NCBI RefSeq assembly: GCF_029946005.1
Contig: NZ_JAQSDR010000037.1
Location: 1-64,000 of the forward strand
DNA: 64,000 bases
Reading direction: 5' to 3'
Source of the DNA: Aquabacterium sp.
GTDB lineage: Bacteria > Pseudomonadota > Gammaproteobacteria > Burkholderiales > Burkholderiaceae_C
Below, in pieces: positions 21,666 to 31,051 of this stretch. The stretch's first letter is position 1; each line of letters starts with the position of its first letter. A program made the position numbers and the translations under genes. The notes under the pieces were generated by a model, which saw nothing but the letters and a program-made list of their open reading frames with translations, was not told where the DNA came from and did no database searches.

Positions 21666-22508
21666 ATGCCTGAATTGCCCGAGGTCGAAGTCACCCGCCT
21701 TAGTTTTGCGTCCCGGATTCTGGGTGCCCAGGTTTTGTCGTTGCGCATGGGCAAACCCCTGCGGTGGCCCCTGGGCTGCGATCCTGGTCGATTGGAAGGG
21801 GCCAGGGTGGGCCCTGTGTTGCGCCGAGGTAAATATTTGTGGGTGCCGCTGAGTCTGCTCGGCACGGCTGCTGAAAACCCGCCCGAAGGCTTGCTGGTGC
21901 ACTTGGGCATGTCGGGGGCCTTGACCTTTGCCAAGTCGCTGCCTCCCCGCGGGCCCCACGATCATTTTGAGTTGGACACGACGGCGGGTTTGCTTCGGCT
22001 GACCGATCCGCGTCGTTTTGGGGCAGTGGTGTGGGGCGCTTCCATGGGCTCTGGCTTGCCCGCGCGCCTGCTGGCGGGCTTGGGTTTGGAGCCCTTTGAC
22101 GAGGCCATGACGGGTGCCTACCTGCACCAGCGCCTGAAGGGGCGCAAGGTGTCCATCAAGCAGGCTTTGCTGGCCGGAGATATCGTGGTGGGGGCGGGCA
22201 ACATTTACGCCTGCGAAGCGCTGTTCATGGCGGGCATTGATCCCCGACTGGCGGCGGGACGGGTGAGCCGACCGCGTTGCGATCGGTTGGTGCTGGTCGT
22301 GCAGGAGGTATTGCGCCAGGCTCTGGCGATGGGCGGCTCCAGCCTGCGTGACTTCAAAGACGCTTACGGCAGCCAAGGGCACTTTCAACTGAGTACGCGC
22401 GTGTATGGCAGGGAAGGCGAGCCGTGTCGAACCTGTGCAACCCCCGTGCGGCGCCTGGTTCAAGGTCAACGCTCCACGTTCTTTTGCCCGGTTTGCCAGA
22501 AAAAATAG
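21666..22508 (+). CDS. mutM: formamidopyrimidine-DNA glycosylase
   Basis: Bifunctional glycosylase/AP lyase (280 aa) removing 8-oxoguanine and formamidopyrimidines. Start set at 21666 so that Pro follows the initiator Met (MPELPEVEV), because the processed N-terminal Pro is the nucleophile. Other landmarks: Lys in RRGKYLW, the helix-two-turn-helix with [12 protein letters not shown], and the C-terminal zinc finger C-RT-C ... C-PV-C. mutY lies 2 kb downstream on the same strand, so both arms of 8-oxoG defence are clustered. Confidence 0.96.
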   Translation: MPELPEVEVTRLSFASRILGAQVLSLRMGKPLRWPLGCDPGRLEGARVGPVLRRGKYLWVPLSLLGTAAENPPEGLLVHLGMSGALTFAKSLPPRGPHDHFELDTTAGLLRLTDPRRFGAVVWGASMGSGLPARLLAGLGLEPFDEAMTGAYLHQRLKGRKVSIKQALLAGDIVVGAGNIYACEALFMAGIDPRLAAGRVSRPRCDRLVLVVQEVLRQALAMGGSSLRDFKDAYGSQGHFQLSTRVYGREGEPCRTCATPVRRLVQGQRSTFFCPVCQKK

Positions 22509-22574
22509 TAAGGCGTGGTTACAGGCGGCCTTTTCACGTCTTTACATTGCAGGCTTGCGCTAGGATGAGCTCCC

Positions 22575-24608
22575 ATGATGCCTACCTTCGCCAGTAACCT
22601 GGACGCCCTGGGACAGTGGCGCGTTGCCACTGATGCCAAGCTTGCTGACTTGGCGCGCTTTGCGCGTGAGCAGGATTTGCTCAATGAGGCGTCGGCAGAA
22701 TGGTTTGAAGCCATGCGGCATCGCTTGTCTGGCGAGAAGCTCATGGTGGCCTTCGTGGCCGAGTTCTCGCGCGGCAAATCCGAGCTGATCAACGCCATCT
22801 TCTTCTCTGACAAGGGGCGGCGCATGATGCCTGCCTCGGCCGGCCGCACCACCATGTGTCCGGTCGAGTTGGGTTACGACGCGCAAGACCCGGTCGGATT
22901 GTCCCTGCTGTCCATCGACACCCGCCTGCAGGCAGCTTCCCTGGCCGAGTTCCGCCTTCAGCCTCAAGCGTGGACCCATATCGCGCTTGACCTGAGCAAC
23001 CCCGACGGCATGGCTCATGCGCTGGGTGAGGTGGTCCGCACCCGCCTGGTGAGCAAGGAAGAAGCCAAGTTGCTGGGTTTTTGGGACGACGAGCGCGTTG
23101 AAGACAATCCGCCTTTGCAAGACGGCGACAAGGTTGAAGTGCCGGTGTGGCGCCATGCCCGCATCAACTTGCCGCACCCTCTGCTCAAGCGCGGGTTGGT
23201 GGTGCTGGACACGCCTGGCCTGAATGCCATCGGCACCGAACCCGAGTTGACGCTGGGGCTGCTGCCTCAGGCGCATGCCACGGTGTTCATCCTGGGGGCC
23301 GACACCGGGGTCACCAAGTCTGACTTGAGCATCTGGCGCGACCACTTGTGTGGTCCGGCGCTGGCCCGTTTCGTCGCGCTGAACAAGATCGATTCTCTGT
23401 CTGATCCGCTGAGCACGCCTCAGCAGGTGGAGGACGTGATCGTGCGCCAATGCGAAAGCGTGGCTCAGACGCTGGAAATCCCGCCAGAGCACGTGTTCCC
23501 GATCTCGGCCCGTCAAGCCTTGGCGGCCCGCCTGGGTGGTGATGCCGTCGGCCTGCGCGCCAGCCGCCTGGAGTCTTTCGAGACCGCGCTGTCAGAAGGA
23601 TTGCTGCCCAAGCGCCGTCAGATGCTGGCCGATTCGGCCATCGATGGTGCGCGTCAGTTCCAGTCGCAATTGGGGCGCCGGTTTGGCGAGTTGCGCCGCC
23701 AGCATGCCGAGCAATTGCTGGAGCTGCGCGGCTTGCGCGGCAAGAGCACCGGCAAGGTCCAGCTGATGCTCCAGCGGGTGCAGGCCGAGGCCACCGAATT
23801 TGAACAATGCACGGCCCGTTTGTCGGCCATGCGCAGCGTGCATTCGCGCATGCTGAAGGCCGCCTTGCACGATTTGTCGTCCGACCGTTTGCGCCAGGAA
23901 GTCGATGTGCTGGGGCAGGTGCTGGGCGGTTCATGGCTGCCCCTGGGGGCCAAGAAGGCTTTTGTGGATTTGTGCGGGCGTTTGCGTTTGCTGATCGAGC
24001 AAGCCCAGCAGCGCAATGACGAAACCCATTCGATGCTGGTGGCTTCGTTCGCCAAGCTCAATGCCGAATTCGGCTTCAGCTTGCTGGCCGAGCAACAGCT
24101 GGACGTGCGCAAGTACACCGACGACCTGACCCTGATCGAGCGCAATTACGTGCAGTACCTGGGTTTGAGCCAGGCTTTCCGCCTGGCGCAGCCAGGTTTC
24201 CAGGAGCAGTTCCGCCGCATGCTGATCTCGCGCTTGCGGGTGGTGTTCGAAACGGTCAGCAACGACATCGAGTTGTGGAACAAGACAGCCTCTGCCCAGG
24301 TCGATAGCCAACTGCGTGAGCGCCGCCGCAATTTCAAGCGCCGCTATGAATCGCTCGACCGCATCCAGTCGGCGTCCAATGAACTGGACACTCGCCTGCA
24401 AGAGGTCCAGGCGCAAGACGAGCGCGTGCTGCAGTTGCAGACGCGCTTGAACACGCTGGTCGAAGAGCTGGTGTCCCAGGCACAGGCGGAAGTTGTGCTG
24501 GCTGGCCACGAAGGCCATGCTTCGGTGTCCGATTATCTGAAGGCCGCGCACATCGAACCCATTTCGCTGAACTTGTCAGGTGCTGACGAGGTGTCGCAAG
24601 GCGCATGA
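22575..24608 (+). CDS. bacterial dynamin-like GTPase
   Basis: 677 aa. GTPase domain (about 45-330) with P-loop EFSRGKSEL, switch-type RTTMCPVE, DTPGLNA (G3) and NKID (G4), the dynamin-superfamily layout with a large insertion between G1 and G3. Residues about 350-660 are long amphipathic helices with coiled-coil character, consistent with a stalk. No clear membrane helix, so any membrane contact would be peripheral. Bacterial dynamins act in membrane remodelling or stress; the role here is unknown. It overlaps mutY by 4 bp (ATGA). Confidence 0.88.
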   Translation: MMPTFASNLDALGQWRVATDAKLADLARFAREQDLLNEASAEWFEAMRHRLSGEKLMVAFVAEFSRGKSELINAIFFSDKGRRMMPASAGRTTMCPVELGYDAQDPVGLSLLSIDTRLQAASLAEFRLQPQAWTHIALDLSNPDGMAHALGEVVRTRLVSKEEAKLLGFWDDERVEDNPPLQDGDKVEVPVWRHARINLPHPLLKRGLVVLDTPGLNAIGTEPELTLGLLPQAHATVFILGADTGVTKSDLSIWRDHLCGPALARFVALNKIDSLSDPLSTPQQVEDVIVRQCESVAQTLEIPPEHVFPISARQALAARLGGDAVGLRASRLESFETALSEGLLPKRRQMLADSAIDGARQFQSQLGRRFGELRRQHAEQLLELRGLRGKSTGKVQLMLQRVQAEATEFEQCTARLSAMRSVHSRMLKAALHDLSSDRLRQEVDVLGQVLGGSWLPLGAKKAFVDLCGRLRLLIEQAQQRNDETHSMLVASFAKLNAEFGFSLLAEQQLDVRKYTDDLTLIERNYVQYLGLSQAFRLAQPGFQEQFRRMLISRLRVVFETVSNDIELWNKTASAQVDSQLRERRRNFKRRYESLDRIQSASNELDTRLQEVQAQDERVLQLQTRLNTLVEELVSQAQAEVVLAGHEGHASVSDYLKAAHIEPISLNLSGADEVSQGA

Positions 24609-25738
24609 CCCGACCGGCTACCCAAGCCGCCGCTTTGTTGATGGCCGATTCTTCACACGAGTTGCAGCAACGGGCCCAAGCGCTCACGCCTGATCTGGCA
24701 GATCGCCTCGTCGCTTGGCAACGCCAGGAGGGGCGGCACCATCTGCCATGGCAGGGCGTGCGCGATCCCTACTTGGTCTGGCTGTCTGAGATCATGCTGC
24801 AGCAGACTCAGGTCAGCACCGTGCTGGTGTACTTCGACCGGTTTCTGACGCGCTTTCCGGATGTGGCCTCGCTGGCCGCAGCGCCGCTTGATGACGTGCT
24901 GACCTTGTGGGCTGGGCTGGGTTATTACACCCGCGCCCGCAACCTGCACAAATGCGCGCAGACCGTGATGAGCGAGCATGGCGGGCAGTTCCCTGCCACG
25001 GCTGAATTGCTGGAAACCTTGCCGGGTATTGGCCGGTCAACAGCGGCGGCCATCGCGTCTTTCTGTTTTGACGAGCGCGCCACCATCCTGGATGGCAATG
25101 TGAAGCGTGTGCTGACGCGGGTCATGGCTTGGGGGCAGGACCTGGCCATGTCGGCCAACGAAAAAGCGTTGTGGCAAGCCGCTGCAGTGGTCTTGCCGCG
25201 GCAGGGCAAGGACATGCCGTCTTACACGCAGGGGCTGATGGATCTGGGCGCGACGGTGTGCACACAGCGCAAGCCATCCTGCCTGATGTGCCCTTGGGTC
25301 GATCTGTGCCGGGCCCGCGTGTTGGGCGAGCCGGAGACCTACCCGGTCAAGACGCGCAAGCTCAAGCGCAGCAAGCGTGAGAGCTGGTGCTTGTGGGTGG
25401 AGCACGGTGGCGCGGTGTGGTTGGTGCAGCGCCCGGGCAAAGGCATTTGGGCCAGTTTGTGGACCTTGCCATTGTTCGACAGCGAGGTCGATCTGTTGGC
25501 GGCTGCCCAGGCCTTGGGCCTGCCCGCACCCGAGGCTCAGCCCATCGTCAACCATGTTTTGACGCACCTGGATTGGCGCCTGCATCCGATGCGCTCAGTC
25601 AGCGCCCAGGCCTTGGAAGACACGGCGATGCCGCATGGGCATGGTTCGGACACCGGCATCATGGGCCGCTGGGTGCCTTTGGCCGAGTTGGCCTCGATCG
25701 GCTTGCCCGCGCCTTTCAGGCGATTGCTGCAAGACTGA
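24605..25738 (+). CDS. mutY: A/G-specific adenine glycosylase
   Basis: 377 aa; removes A mispaired with 8-oxoG or G. Helix-hairpin-helix glycosylase core with catalytic Glu in WLSEIMLQQTQV, HhH LPGIGRSTAAAIAS and catalytic Asp in ILDGNVKRVL. The [4Fe-4S] loop has C-x6-C-x2-C-x5-C (CTQRKPSCLMCPWVDLC). A C-terminal MutT/NUDIX-like domain (about 255-375) recognises 8-oxoG. The ATG overlaps the dynamin stop, implying coupled translation; an internal Met at about codon 13 is an alternative start. Confidence 0.95.
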   Translation: MTRPATQAAALLMADSSHELQQRAQALTPDLADRLVAWQRQEGRHHLPWQGVRDPYLVWLSEIMLQQTQVSTVLVYFDRFLTRFPDVASLAAAPLDDVLTLWAGLGYYTRARNLHKCAQTVMSEHGGQFPATAELLETLPGIGRSTAAAIASFCFDERATILDGNVKRVLTRVMAWGQDLAMSANEKALWQAAAVVLPRQGKDMPSYTQGLMDLGATVCTQRKPSCLMCPWVDLCRARVLGEPETYPVKTRKLKRSKRESWCLWVEHGGAVWLVQRPGKGIWASLWTLPLFDSEVDLLAAAQALGLPAPEAQPIVNHVLTHLDWRLHPMRSVSAQALEDTAMPHGHGSDTGIMGRWVPLAELASIGLPAPFRRLLQD

Positions 25739-25831
25739 TTGGCGGCGCAGCTGCGTGCATCCAGTTGGAGAAGCCTTGCGTAAGAGCACCTGAAGGTTTT
25801 GTTTTCAATCCAATCCGACAGGAGCTACCCC

Positions 25832-26389
25832 ATGAAGAACTTCACCAAGACGTTGATCGTTGCGCTGACCATGACCTCGGGCATCGCCGCAGTGCACGCC
25901 GCTGACAGCGTCAGCGTGGGCGGTCAGGCCATGTATGCCAGCAAGGACATCATCGACAACGCCGTGAATTCGGCCGACCACACCACGCTGGTGGCGGCGG
26001 TCAAGGCGGCAGGCCTCGTCGAGACTTTGAAGGGCAAGGGGCCATTCACGGTGTTCGCGCCCACCAATGCCGCGTTCGCAGCCTTGCCCGCGGGCACGGT
26101 GGACACTTTGCTCAAGCCTGAAAACAAGGCCACGCTGACCAAGGTGCTGACCTACCACGTGGTGCCCGGCAAGTACGACATGAAGGCTTTGAACATGGCC
26201 ATCAAGCAGGGCGGTGGATCGGCCGAGTTGAAGACGGCCAGCGGCGGCAAGCTCTGGTTCATGCACAACGGCCCCAGCAACATCCAGGTCAAGGATGAGG
26301 CTGGTCACGTCGCCAACATCAGCACCTATGACGTCTACCAGAGCAATGGCGTCATCAACGTGGTTGACATGGTGCTGATGCCCAAGTGA
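25832..26389 (+). CDS. secreted fasciclin-domain protein
   Basis: 185 aa. Signal peptide to about residue 24 (ends AVHA), then a single FAS1 domain (about 45-183) with the H1 and H2 motifs TVFAPTNAAFAALP and VLTYHVVPGKYD and the closing NGVINVVDMVLMPK. FAS1 proteins are extracytoplasmic adhesion or matrix modules. ATG at 25832 is preceded by AGGAG. It lies directly upstream of an ECF sigma/anti-sigma pair, as with mycobacterial SigK and its fasciclin-type targets MPT70/83. Confidence 0.92.
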   Translation: MKNFTKTLIVALTMTSGIAAVHAADSVSVGGQAMYASKDIIDNAVNSADHTTLVAAVKAAGLVETLKGKGPFTVFAPTNAAFAALPAGTVDTLLKPENKATLTKVLTYHVVPGKYDMKALNMAIKQGGGSAELKTASGGKLWFMHNGPSNIQVKDEAGHVANISTYDVYQSNGVINVVDMVLMPK

Positions 26390-26448
26390 TCGTTCACGCG
26401 TGGTTGCTTTGACTAGAATGCATGACAACTCATTGAGGCATAGGATCC

Positions 26449-27099
26449 ATGGCGACCACGTTTCCTGCAGGCCAAGTTCCCATGGCCGATGGCGCGGCCC
26501 AGCGTCGTCAAGGCTGGGCGGATCTGCTGTCTCGGGTGGCGCTGGGTGACCGCAATGCCTTCGAGGCGCTTTACCGCCAATCCAGCCCGCATCTGCTGGC
26601 GGTGATCCTGCGCATACAAAGCAACCGTGCTCATGCCGAGGACGTTTTGCAAGAGGTCTACGTGAACGTGTGGCGAGCCGCTCAAAGCTTCAACCCGGCC
26701 CTGAGTCAGGCCAGCACCTGGCTGGGCAGTGTGGCCCGCAACCGCGCCATTGACAGTTTGCGCCGACGCCAGAGTGAGCCCAACACGGTCAGCAGCAGCC
26801 AGGCCGGGCACGATGGCGAGGAGGATTTCGACCTGCTGGGTGAGGTGGCGTCTGAGTTGCCCGGGCCGCAGGCCCTGCTGGAGCAAGCCGGAGAAGCGCG
26901 CCAGGTTCAGCATTGCCTGAAGGCGCTCAGTGGTGAGCAACAGCACAGCCTGGCGTTGGCTTTCTACCAGGGCTTGTCGCATGCGGAGGTGGCAGAGCAC
27001 TTGGGGCAGCCCCTGGGCACCGTCAAGAGCTGGCTGCGCCGTGGCCTCTTGTCCCTCAAAACATGCCTGGAGCGGGCCGCCACGCTGGCCCGGAATTGA
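26449..27099 (+). CDS. ECF RNA polymerase sigma factor (SigK-like)
   Basis: 216 aa. Sigma2 region at about 40-110 (LYRQSSPHLLAVILRI ... HAEDVLQEVYVNVWR, WLGSVARNRAIDSLRRR) and sigma4 helix-turn-helix at about 165-210 (GLSHAEVAEHLGQPLGTVKSWLRRGL). A 35-residue acidic linker joins them. It lacks extra domains. The partner anti-sigma gene starts 1 bp after the stop, so the two are co-translated. Likely targets include itself and the upstream fasciclin gene. Confidence 0.93.
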   Translation: MATTFPAGQVPMADGAAQRRQGWADLLSRVALGDRNAFEALYRQSSPHLLAVILRIQSNRAHAEDVLQEVYVNVWRAAQSFNPALSQASTWLGSVARNRAIDSLRRRQSEPNTVSSSQAGHDGEEDFDLLGEVASELPGPQALLEQAGEARQVQHCLKALSGEQQHSLALAFYQGLSHAEVAEHLGQPLGTVKSWLRRGLLSLKTCLERAATLARN

Positions 27100-27100
27100 C

Positions 27101-27811
27101 ATGGATTACAGCCGAACTGAACGCGCTGACCGCTTGGCCGCCGAGTACGTGCTGGGCACCATGAGTGGCCGGGCGCGGCGGCGCTTTGAAACCTTGCTGC
27201 CCGCCCATCCTCAATTGCGTCGGTCGGTGAACGAGTGGCAGGAGCGCCTGGTGCCGTTGGCAGACGTCATGCCGGAGGTGCTGCCTTCGCCGCAGGTGTG
27301 GCAGGCTTTGCAGCGGCGCTTGTTCGCGGCTTCTGCCGATGCGGCATTGGCCGCACAAGGCTTGTCCGGCTGGTGGCAGCGTTTGGCGGTGTGGCGTGGC
27401 CTCACGGCGTTTGCCACGGTGGCGGCGTTGTCGCTGGGCATCTGGTTGGCGCAACCCCTGCCGGTCAATCCCCCCATCGTGATCGTGATGGCGGCGCAGC
27501 CTGGCACGCCGCAGGGTTTGCAGAATGCCTCGTTCGTGGTCAGTGTGGCGGGCGATGGGCGCAGCCTGGTGTTCAAGCCGTTGGCTCAGTTGCCAGTGGG
27601 CCTGGACAAGGCGCTGGAGCTGTGGGCCTTGCCTGGTCAAGGCGCACCGCGTTCTTTGGGGCTGGTATCGGCCGATGGTGCGACCACCGTGCTGCGCCAG
27701 CAGTTGCTCAAGGGCACGGCGGCCTTTGCCGTCAGCGTTGAGCCGCCTGGTGGTTCGCCCACTGGGGCGCCCACGGGGCCGGTCATCTCGGTGGGCAAGC
27801 TGCAGACCTGA
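27101..27811 (+). CDS. membrane anti-sigma factor, RskA family
   Basis: 236 aa. Cytoplasmic N-terminal anti-sigma region (about 1-90; YVLGTMSGRARRRFE is the characteristic start), one membrane helix (about 100-120, FATVAALSLGIWLAQPL) and a periplasmic RskA-type domain (about 125-236) with ALELWALPGQGAPRSLGLV. It would hold the preceding sigma factor at the membrane until periplasmic signalling or proteolysis releases it. ATG at 27101 chosen because the frame upstream overlaps the sigma gene. Its stop abuts that of the convergent GMC gene. Confidence 0.9.
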   Translation: MDYSRTERADRLAAEYVLGTMSGRARRRFETLLPAHPQLRRSVNEWQERLVPLADVMPEVLPSPQVWQALQRRLFAASADAALAAQGLSGWWQRLAVWRGLTAFATVAALSLGIWLAQPLPVNPPIVIVMAAQPGTPQGLQNASFVVSVAGDGRSLVFKPLAQLPVGLDKALELWALPGQGAPRSLGLVSADGATTVLRQQLLKGTAAFAVSVEPPGGSPTGAPTGPVISVGKLQT

Positions 27812-29452
27812 TCAGGCTGCTTTGATGAGGTCAGAGGCTTTCTCTGCAATCATGATGGTGGGGGCGTTGGTGTTGCCGCCCACCAGCGTGGGCATGATCG
27901 ACGCATCGACCACGCGCAGCCCCCGGACACCGCGCACCCGCAGTTGATCGTCCACCACGGCCATCGGGTCGAGCGCGAACGAGCCCATCTTGCAGGTGCC
28001 GACCGGGTGGTAGATGGTTTCCGCGTGCTGGCGAACATGCTCGGCCAGTTGCTCGTCGGTGGTTGCCTGAGGGCCGGGCGCCAGTTCGATGCCCCGGTCG
28101 GCGTTGAAAGCCGGGGCGGCAAAGATGCGGCGCACTTGCTTGATGCCCAGCACCATCTTGGCCAGGTCGTCGGGGTGTGAGAGGTAGTTGGCCTGGATGC
28201 TGGGATAGCTGGCCGGGTTCTTGTCTTTCAAGGTGATCTGGCCTCGGCTCTTGGGGTGCAGGTCGCAGACGTGCATCGAGAAGCCCTGGCCCATCATGAA
28301 GCGCAGATCGCGGCCGTGGTCTCGAATGCGGGCTGGCATGAAGTGAAGTTGCAGATCAGGGATGGGCTCGCTGGGCGAGCTTTTGAGGAAGCCGCAGCCT
28401 TCGGCGCCGTTGTTGGTGAGCATGCCCTGGCCACGGGCCAGCAACTGGTAAAGCCCCCAGGGGCCGCCCAGGATGTTTTGCGGTGTGAACCCTCGCGACA
28501 GCGCACGTTTGCCTTGGTGGACCACCATCACGTCCAGGTGGTCCTGCAAGTTCTGGCCAACGCCTGGCAGGTCGACCTGCGGGGTGATGCCGTGTGACTG
28601 CAGGTGCTGGCCGGGGCCGATGCCCGACAGCATCAGCAACTGCGGACTTTGCAGGGCGCCTGCCGACAGGATGACTTCATGCCGAGCGCGCAGGGTGTGA
28701 ATCTGGCCTTGGCGCTGGTACACGACTCCGGCAGCGCGTGGGCCGCCTGCTTGGCCTGTCCCTTCCAGCAGCACTTGGTGCGCCATGGCCCCGGTCACGA
28801 TGTGCAGGTTGGCACGCCCGCGAGCGGCGCCGAGGTAGCCTTTGGCGGCGCTCCAGCGCAAGCCGTTCTTTTGCGTGACCTGGAAGAAGCCCACGCCTTC
28901 CTGGTTGGGGCCGTTGAAATCGTCGTTTTCAGGGAAGCCGGCCTGCACACCGGCCTCGATGTAGGTGCGGGTCAGGGGAGAGGGCGCGCGAAAGTCGGAC
29001 ACGTGCAGGGGCCCGCCGACCCCATGGTAGGCCGAGGGGCCACGGACCTGGTCTTCGGCCCGCTTGAAGTAGGGCAGCACGTCGGCAAAGGACCAGCCTG
29101 CATTGCCTTGCGCGGCCCAGGCATCGTAGTCGCTGGGGTGGCCACGGGTGTAGCACATGGCGTTCATGGAACTGCTGCCGCCCAGCATGCGTCCGCGAGG
29201 CCAAAAAAGTTGTCGACCGCCCAAATGCTTTTCCTGGTCGGTGTTGAACTGCCAATTCAGCAACTTGCTTCTCATCAGCCAGAGCATCCCGGCGGGAACG
29301 TGGATGGTGGGATGGGTGTCAGCCGGGCCCGCTTCCAACAGGCAAACCGTCACGGTGGGGTCTTCGCTCAAGCGATTGGCCAGCACGCAACCCGCTGACC
29401 CGCCACCCACCACGATGTAATCCACCACGTCGGGTACGGTTTGCTTTACCAT
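27812..29452 (-). CDS. GMC-family FAD-dependent oxidoreductase (choline/alcohol dehydrogenase-like)
   Basis: About 546 aa. N-terminal FAD-binding Rossmann motif VGGGSAGCVLANRLSE, GMC signature 1 around GRMLGGSSSMNAMCYTRG, signature 2 SAGALQSPQLLMLSGIG, and the C-terminal catalytic region with HPVGTCKMG and NTNAPTIMIAEKASD. Family members oxidise primary alcohols, including choline and PEG-like substrates; the substrate here is not evident. No signal peptide. Starts at the first ATG (29452); a TTG at 29464 is possible. Divergent from a tetR gene 30 bp away, its likely regulator. Confidence 0.9.
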   Translation of the reverse strand: MVKQTVPDVVDYIVVGGGSAGCVLANRLSEDPTVTVCLLEAGPADTHPTIHVPAGMLWLMRSKLLNWQFNTDQEKHLGGRQLFWPRGRMLGGSSSMNAMCYTRGHPSDYDAWAAQGNAGWSFADVLPYFKRAEDQVRGPSAYHGVGGPLHVSDFRAPSPLTRTYIEAGVQAGFPENDDFNGPNQEGVGFFQVTQKNGLRWSAAKGYLGAARGRANLHIVTGAMAHQVLLEGTGQAGGPRAAGVVYQRQGQIHTLRARHEVILSAGALQSPQLLMLSGIGPGQHLQSHGITPQVDLPGVGQNLQDHLDVMVVHQGKRALSRGFTPQNILGGPWGLYQLLARGQGMLTNNGAEGCGFLKSSPSEPIPDLQLHFMPARIRDHGRDLRFMMGQGFSMHVCDLHPKSRGQITLKDKNPASYPSIQANYLSHPDDLAKMVLGIKQVRRIFAAPAFNADRGIELAPGPQATTDEQLAEHVRQHAETIYHPVGTCKMGSFALDPMAVVDDQLRVRGVRGLRVVDASIMPTLVGGNTNAPTIMIAEKASDLIKAA

Positions 29453-29486
29453 TTTGCATACCAATGAGATTTAAGATACCGTGAGT

Positions 29487-30110
29487 ATGTCAACTCAAAA
29501 GCAGGCTGTCAAACGACTGCGGGATGTCCATGCCGAGGCCACGCGCACGGCCTTGGTGGCGGCGGCGCGTCTGAGATTTTCCGAGGCGGGATTTGCGGCT
29601 ACCAGCCTGGACGATGTGGCCAGCGATGCTGGCACGACCAAGGGCGCGGTTTACCACCACTTCAAGGACAAGAAGGCCTTGTTCAAAGAAGTGTACGAGG
29701 CGCTCTCAAAGGCGCTGATCGCGGACGTGTCTGCCAGCCGCGGCGGACGGGGCACGCCAGCCGAGGTGGCCTTGCATGCCTTCCTGGTGCACGCGGGCCA
29801 GTCGGCCTACCAGCGGGTCTTGTTCAGGGACGGCCCGGTGGTACTGGGCACGGCGGAGTGCCGCGCGATGGACATGCAGTATTCATTGGGATTGCTGACG
29901 CGCCTGATCGAGGCAGAGGTGTCGCCTGAGCTCTTGTCCAGGGTGGGCAGTGAGGCCATGGCCAAGATGCTGCTGGCGCTGTTCGTTGAGTCGGCTCAGG
30001 TCATTGCCATGGCGCCCAAACCCAAGGCCATGCTGGGCGGCATCAAGGTGATGCTCAACCGCATGATCCTGGCGCTGGCCGAGCCTGCGGAGGATGACGC
30101 GGGGGTGTGA
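29487..30110 (+). CDS. TetR/AcrR-family transcriptional regulator (divergent to GMC oxidoreductase)
   Basis: About 207 aa. Helix-turn-helix at about 18-60 (FSEAGFAATSLDDVASDAGTTK followed by GAVYHHFKDK), then a ligand domain. Start could be the GTG at 29481 or the ATG at 29487. The intergenic region to the GMC gene is only about 30 bp, so both promoters must overlap and one operator could control both. A short ATAC-N5-GTAT symmetry (29476-29488) is present but too weak to call an operator. Confidence 0.9.
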   Translation: MSTQKQAVKRLRDVHAEATRTALVAAARLRFSEAGFAATSLDDVASDAGTTKGAVYHHFKDKKALFKEVYEALSKALIADVSASRGGRGTPAEVALHAFLVHAGQSAYQRVLFRDGPVVLGTAECRAMDMQYSLGLLTRLIEAEVSPELLSRVGSEAMAKMLLALFVESAQVIAMAPKPKAMLGGIKVMLNRMILALAEPAEDDAGV

Positions 30111-30142
30111 GCCGACCACCGGCCTCGCCCAGGGTGCGCGGA

Positions 30143-30928
30143 TCAGCCGAGGGTGACGATGACGGGAGCGTGGTCGCTGGGGCGCTCGTTCTTGCGCGGC
30201 AGCTTGTCGATCACGCAGGCCGTGACATGCGGCTTGAGCGCCTCGCTGACCAGGATGTGGTCGATGCGCAGGCCTTGGTTTTTGCGGAAGGCCAGGTTGC
30301 GGTAGTCCCACCAGCTCCAGGGTTTGGGCGGTTGATCGAACAGCCGGAAAGTGTCGACCAGGCCCAGGCCCACCAGTCTTTGGAAATGCTCGCGCTCTTG
30401 CGGCGTGCAATGGATCTGGCCCGCCCACAGCACCGGGTCGTGCACATCGGCGTCGGTGGGAGCGATGTTGAAATCGCCCATCAAGACCAGCTTTGGGTGA
30501 GCGACCAATTCTTGCGCCAGCCATTGGTTCAAGGCTTCCAGCCAGCGCATCTTGTAGGCGAACTTGTCACTGTCCGGGGCCTGACCATTGGGGAAATAAG
30601 CGCCGACCACGCGGATGCGGCCCAGGCTTGGATGCGCCACCGAACCGGTGATGACGCGGGCTTGCTCGTCGTCCAGGCCCGGGATGTTCTTGAGCACGGT
30701 ACTGGCGTCGACACCTTCGCGGGTCAGCAGCGCCACGCCGTTGTAGGTCTTCTGGCCAAAGCAGTGCGATTGGTAGCCAGCCTGGGCCAATTCAGCCGCG
30801 GGAAACTTGTCGTCGGTTTGCTTGGTTTCTTGCAGAACGATCACGTCCACCGGGTTGGCCACCAGCCAGTCGAGCAATTGGGGCAGGCGCACGGTCAGCG
30901 AATTGATGTTCCAGGTGGCGAATTTCAT
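30143..30928 (-). CDS. xthA: exodeoxyribonuclease III
   Basis: 261-aa Mg-dependent AP endonuclease/3' exonuclease of base-excision repair. Motifs in order: MKFATWNINSL (N-terminal Asn), LQETK (metal Glu), NGVALL, GAYFPNG with catalytic Tyr, GDFNIAP (Asp/Asn), and the terminal SDHAPV with Asp-His. Length fits the ExoA/XthA2 branch. Convergent with the upstream tetR gene. Confidence 0.95.
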   Translation of the reverse strand: MKFATWNINSLTVRLPQLLDWLVANPVDVIVLQETKQTDDKFPAAELAQAGYQSHCFGQKTYNGVALLTREGVDASTVLKNIPGLDDEQARVITGSVAHPSLGRIRVVGAYFPNGQAPDSDKFAYKMRWLEALNQWLAQELVAHPKLVLMGDFNIAPTDADVHDPVLWAGQIHCTPQEREHFQRLVGLGLVDTFRLFDQPPKPWSWWDYRNLAFRKNQGLRIDHILVSEALKPHVTACVIDKLPRKNERPSDHAPVIVTLG

Positions 30929-31051
30929 GGTGCTTCTAATGCCTTGAATGCATTGATTGTTCTGGCGTTACTTGAATCTTCGGTTTGCTCAGCATCGCCA
31001 AACCGCTTGCATTATCCCGTTTCAGCAGCGGTCAAGAACGCCACGACATGC

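Noticed and set aside
29476-29488. ATAC-N5-GTAT as operator for the GMC-linked TetR
   Set aside because: Four-base arms are too short to be meaningful without a second copy.
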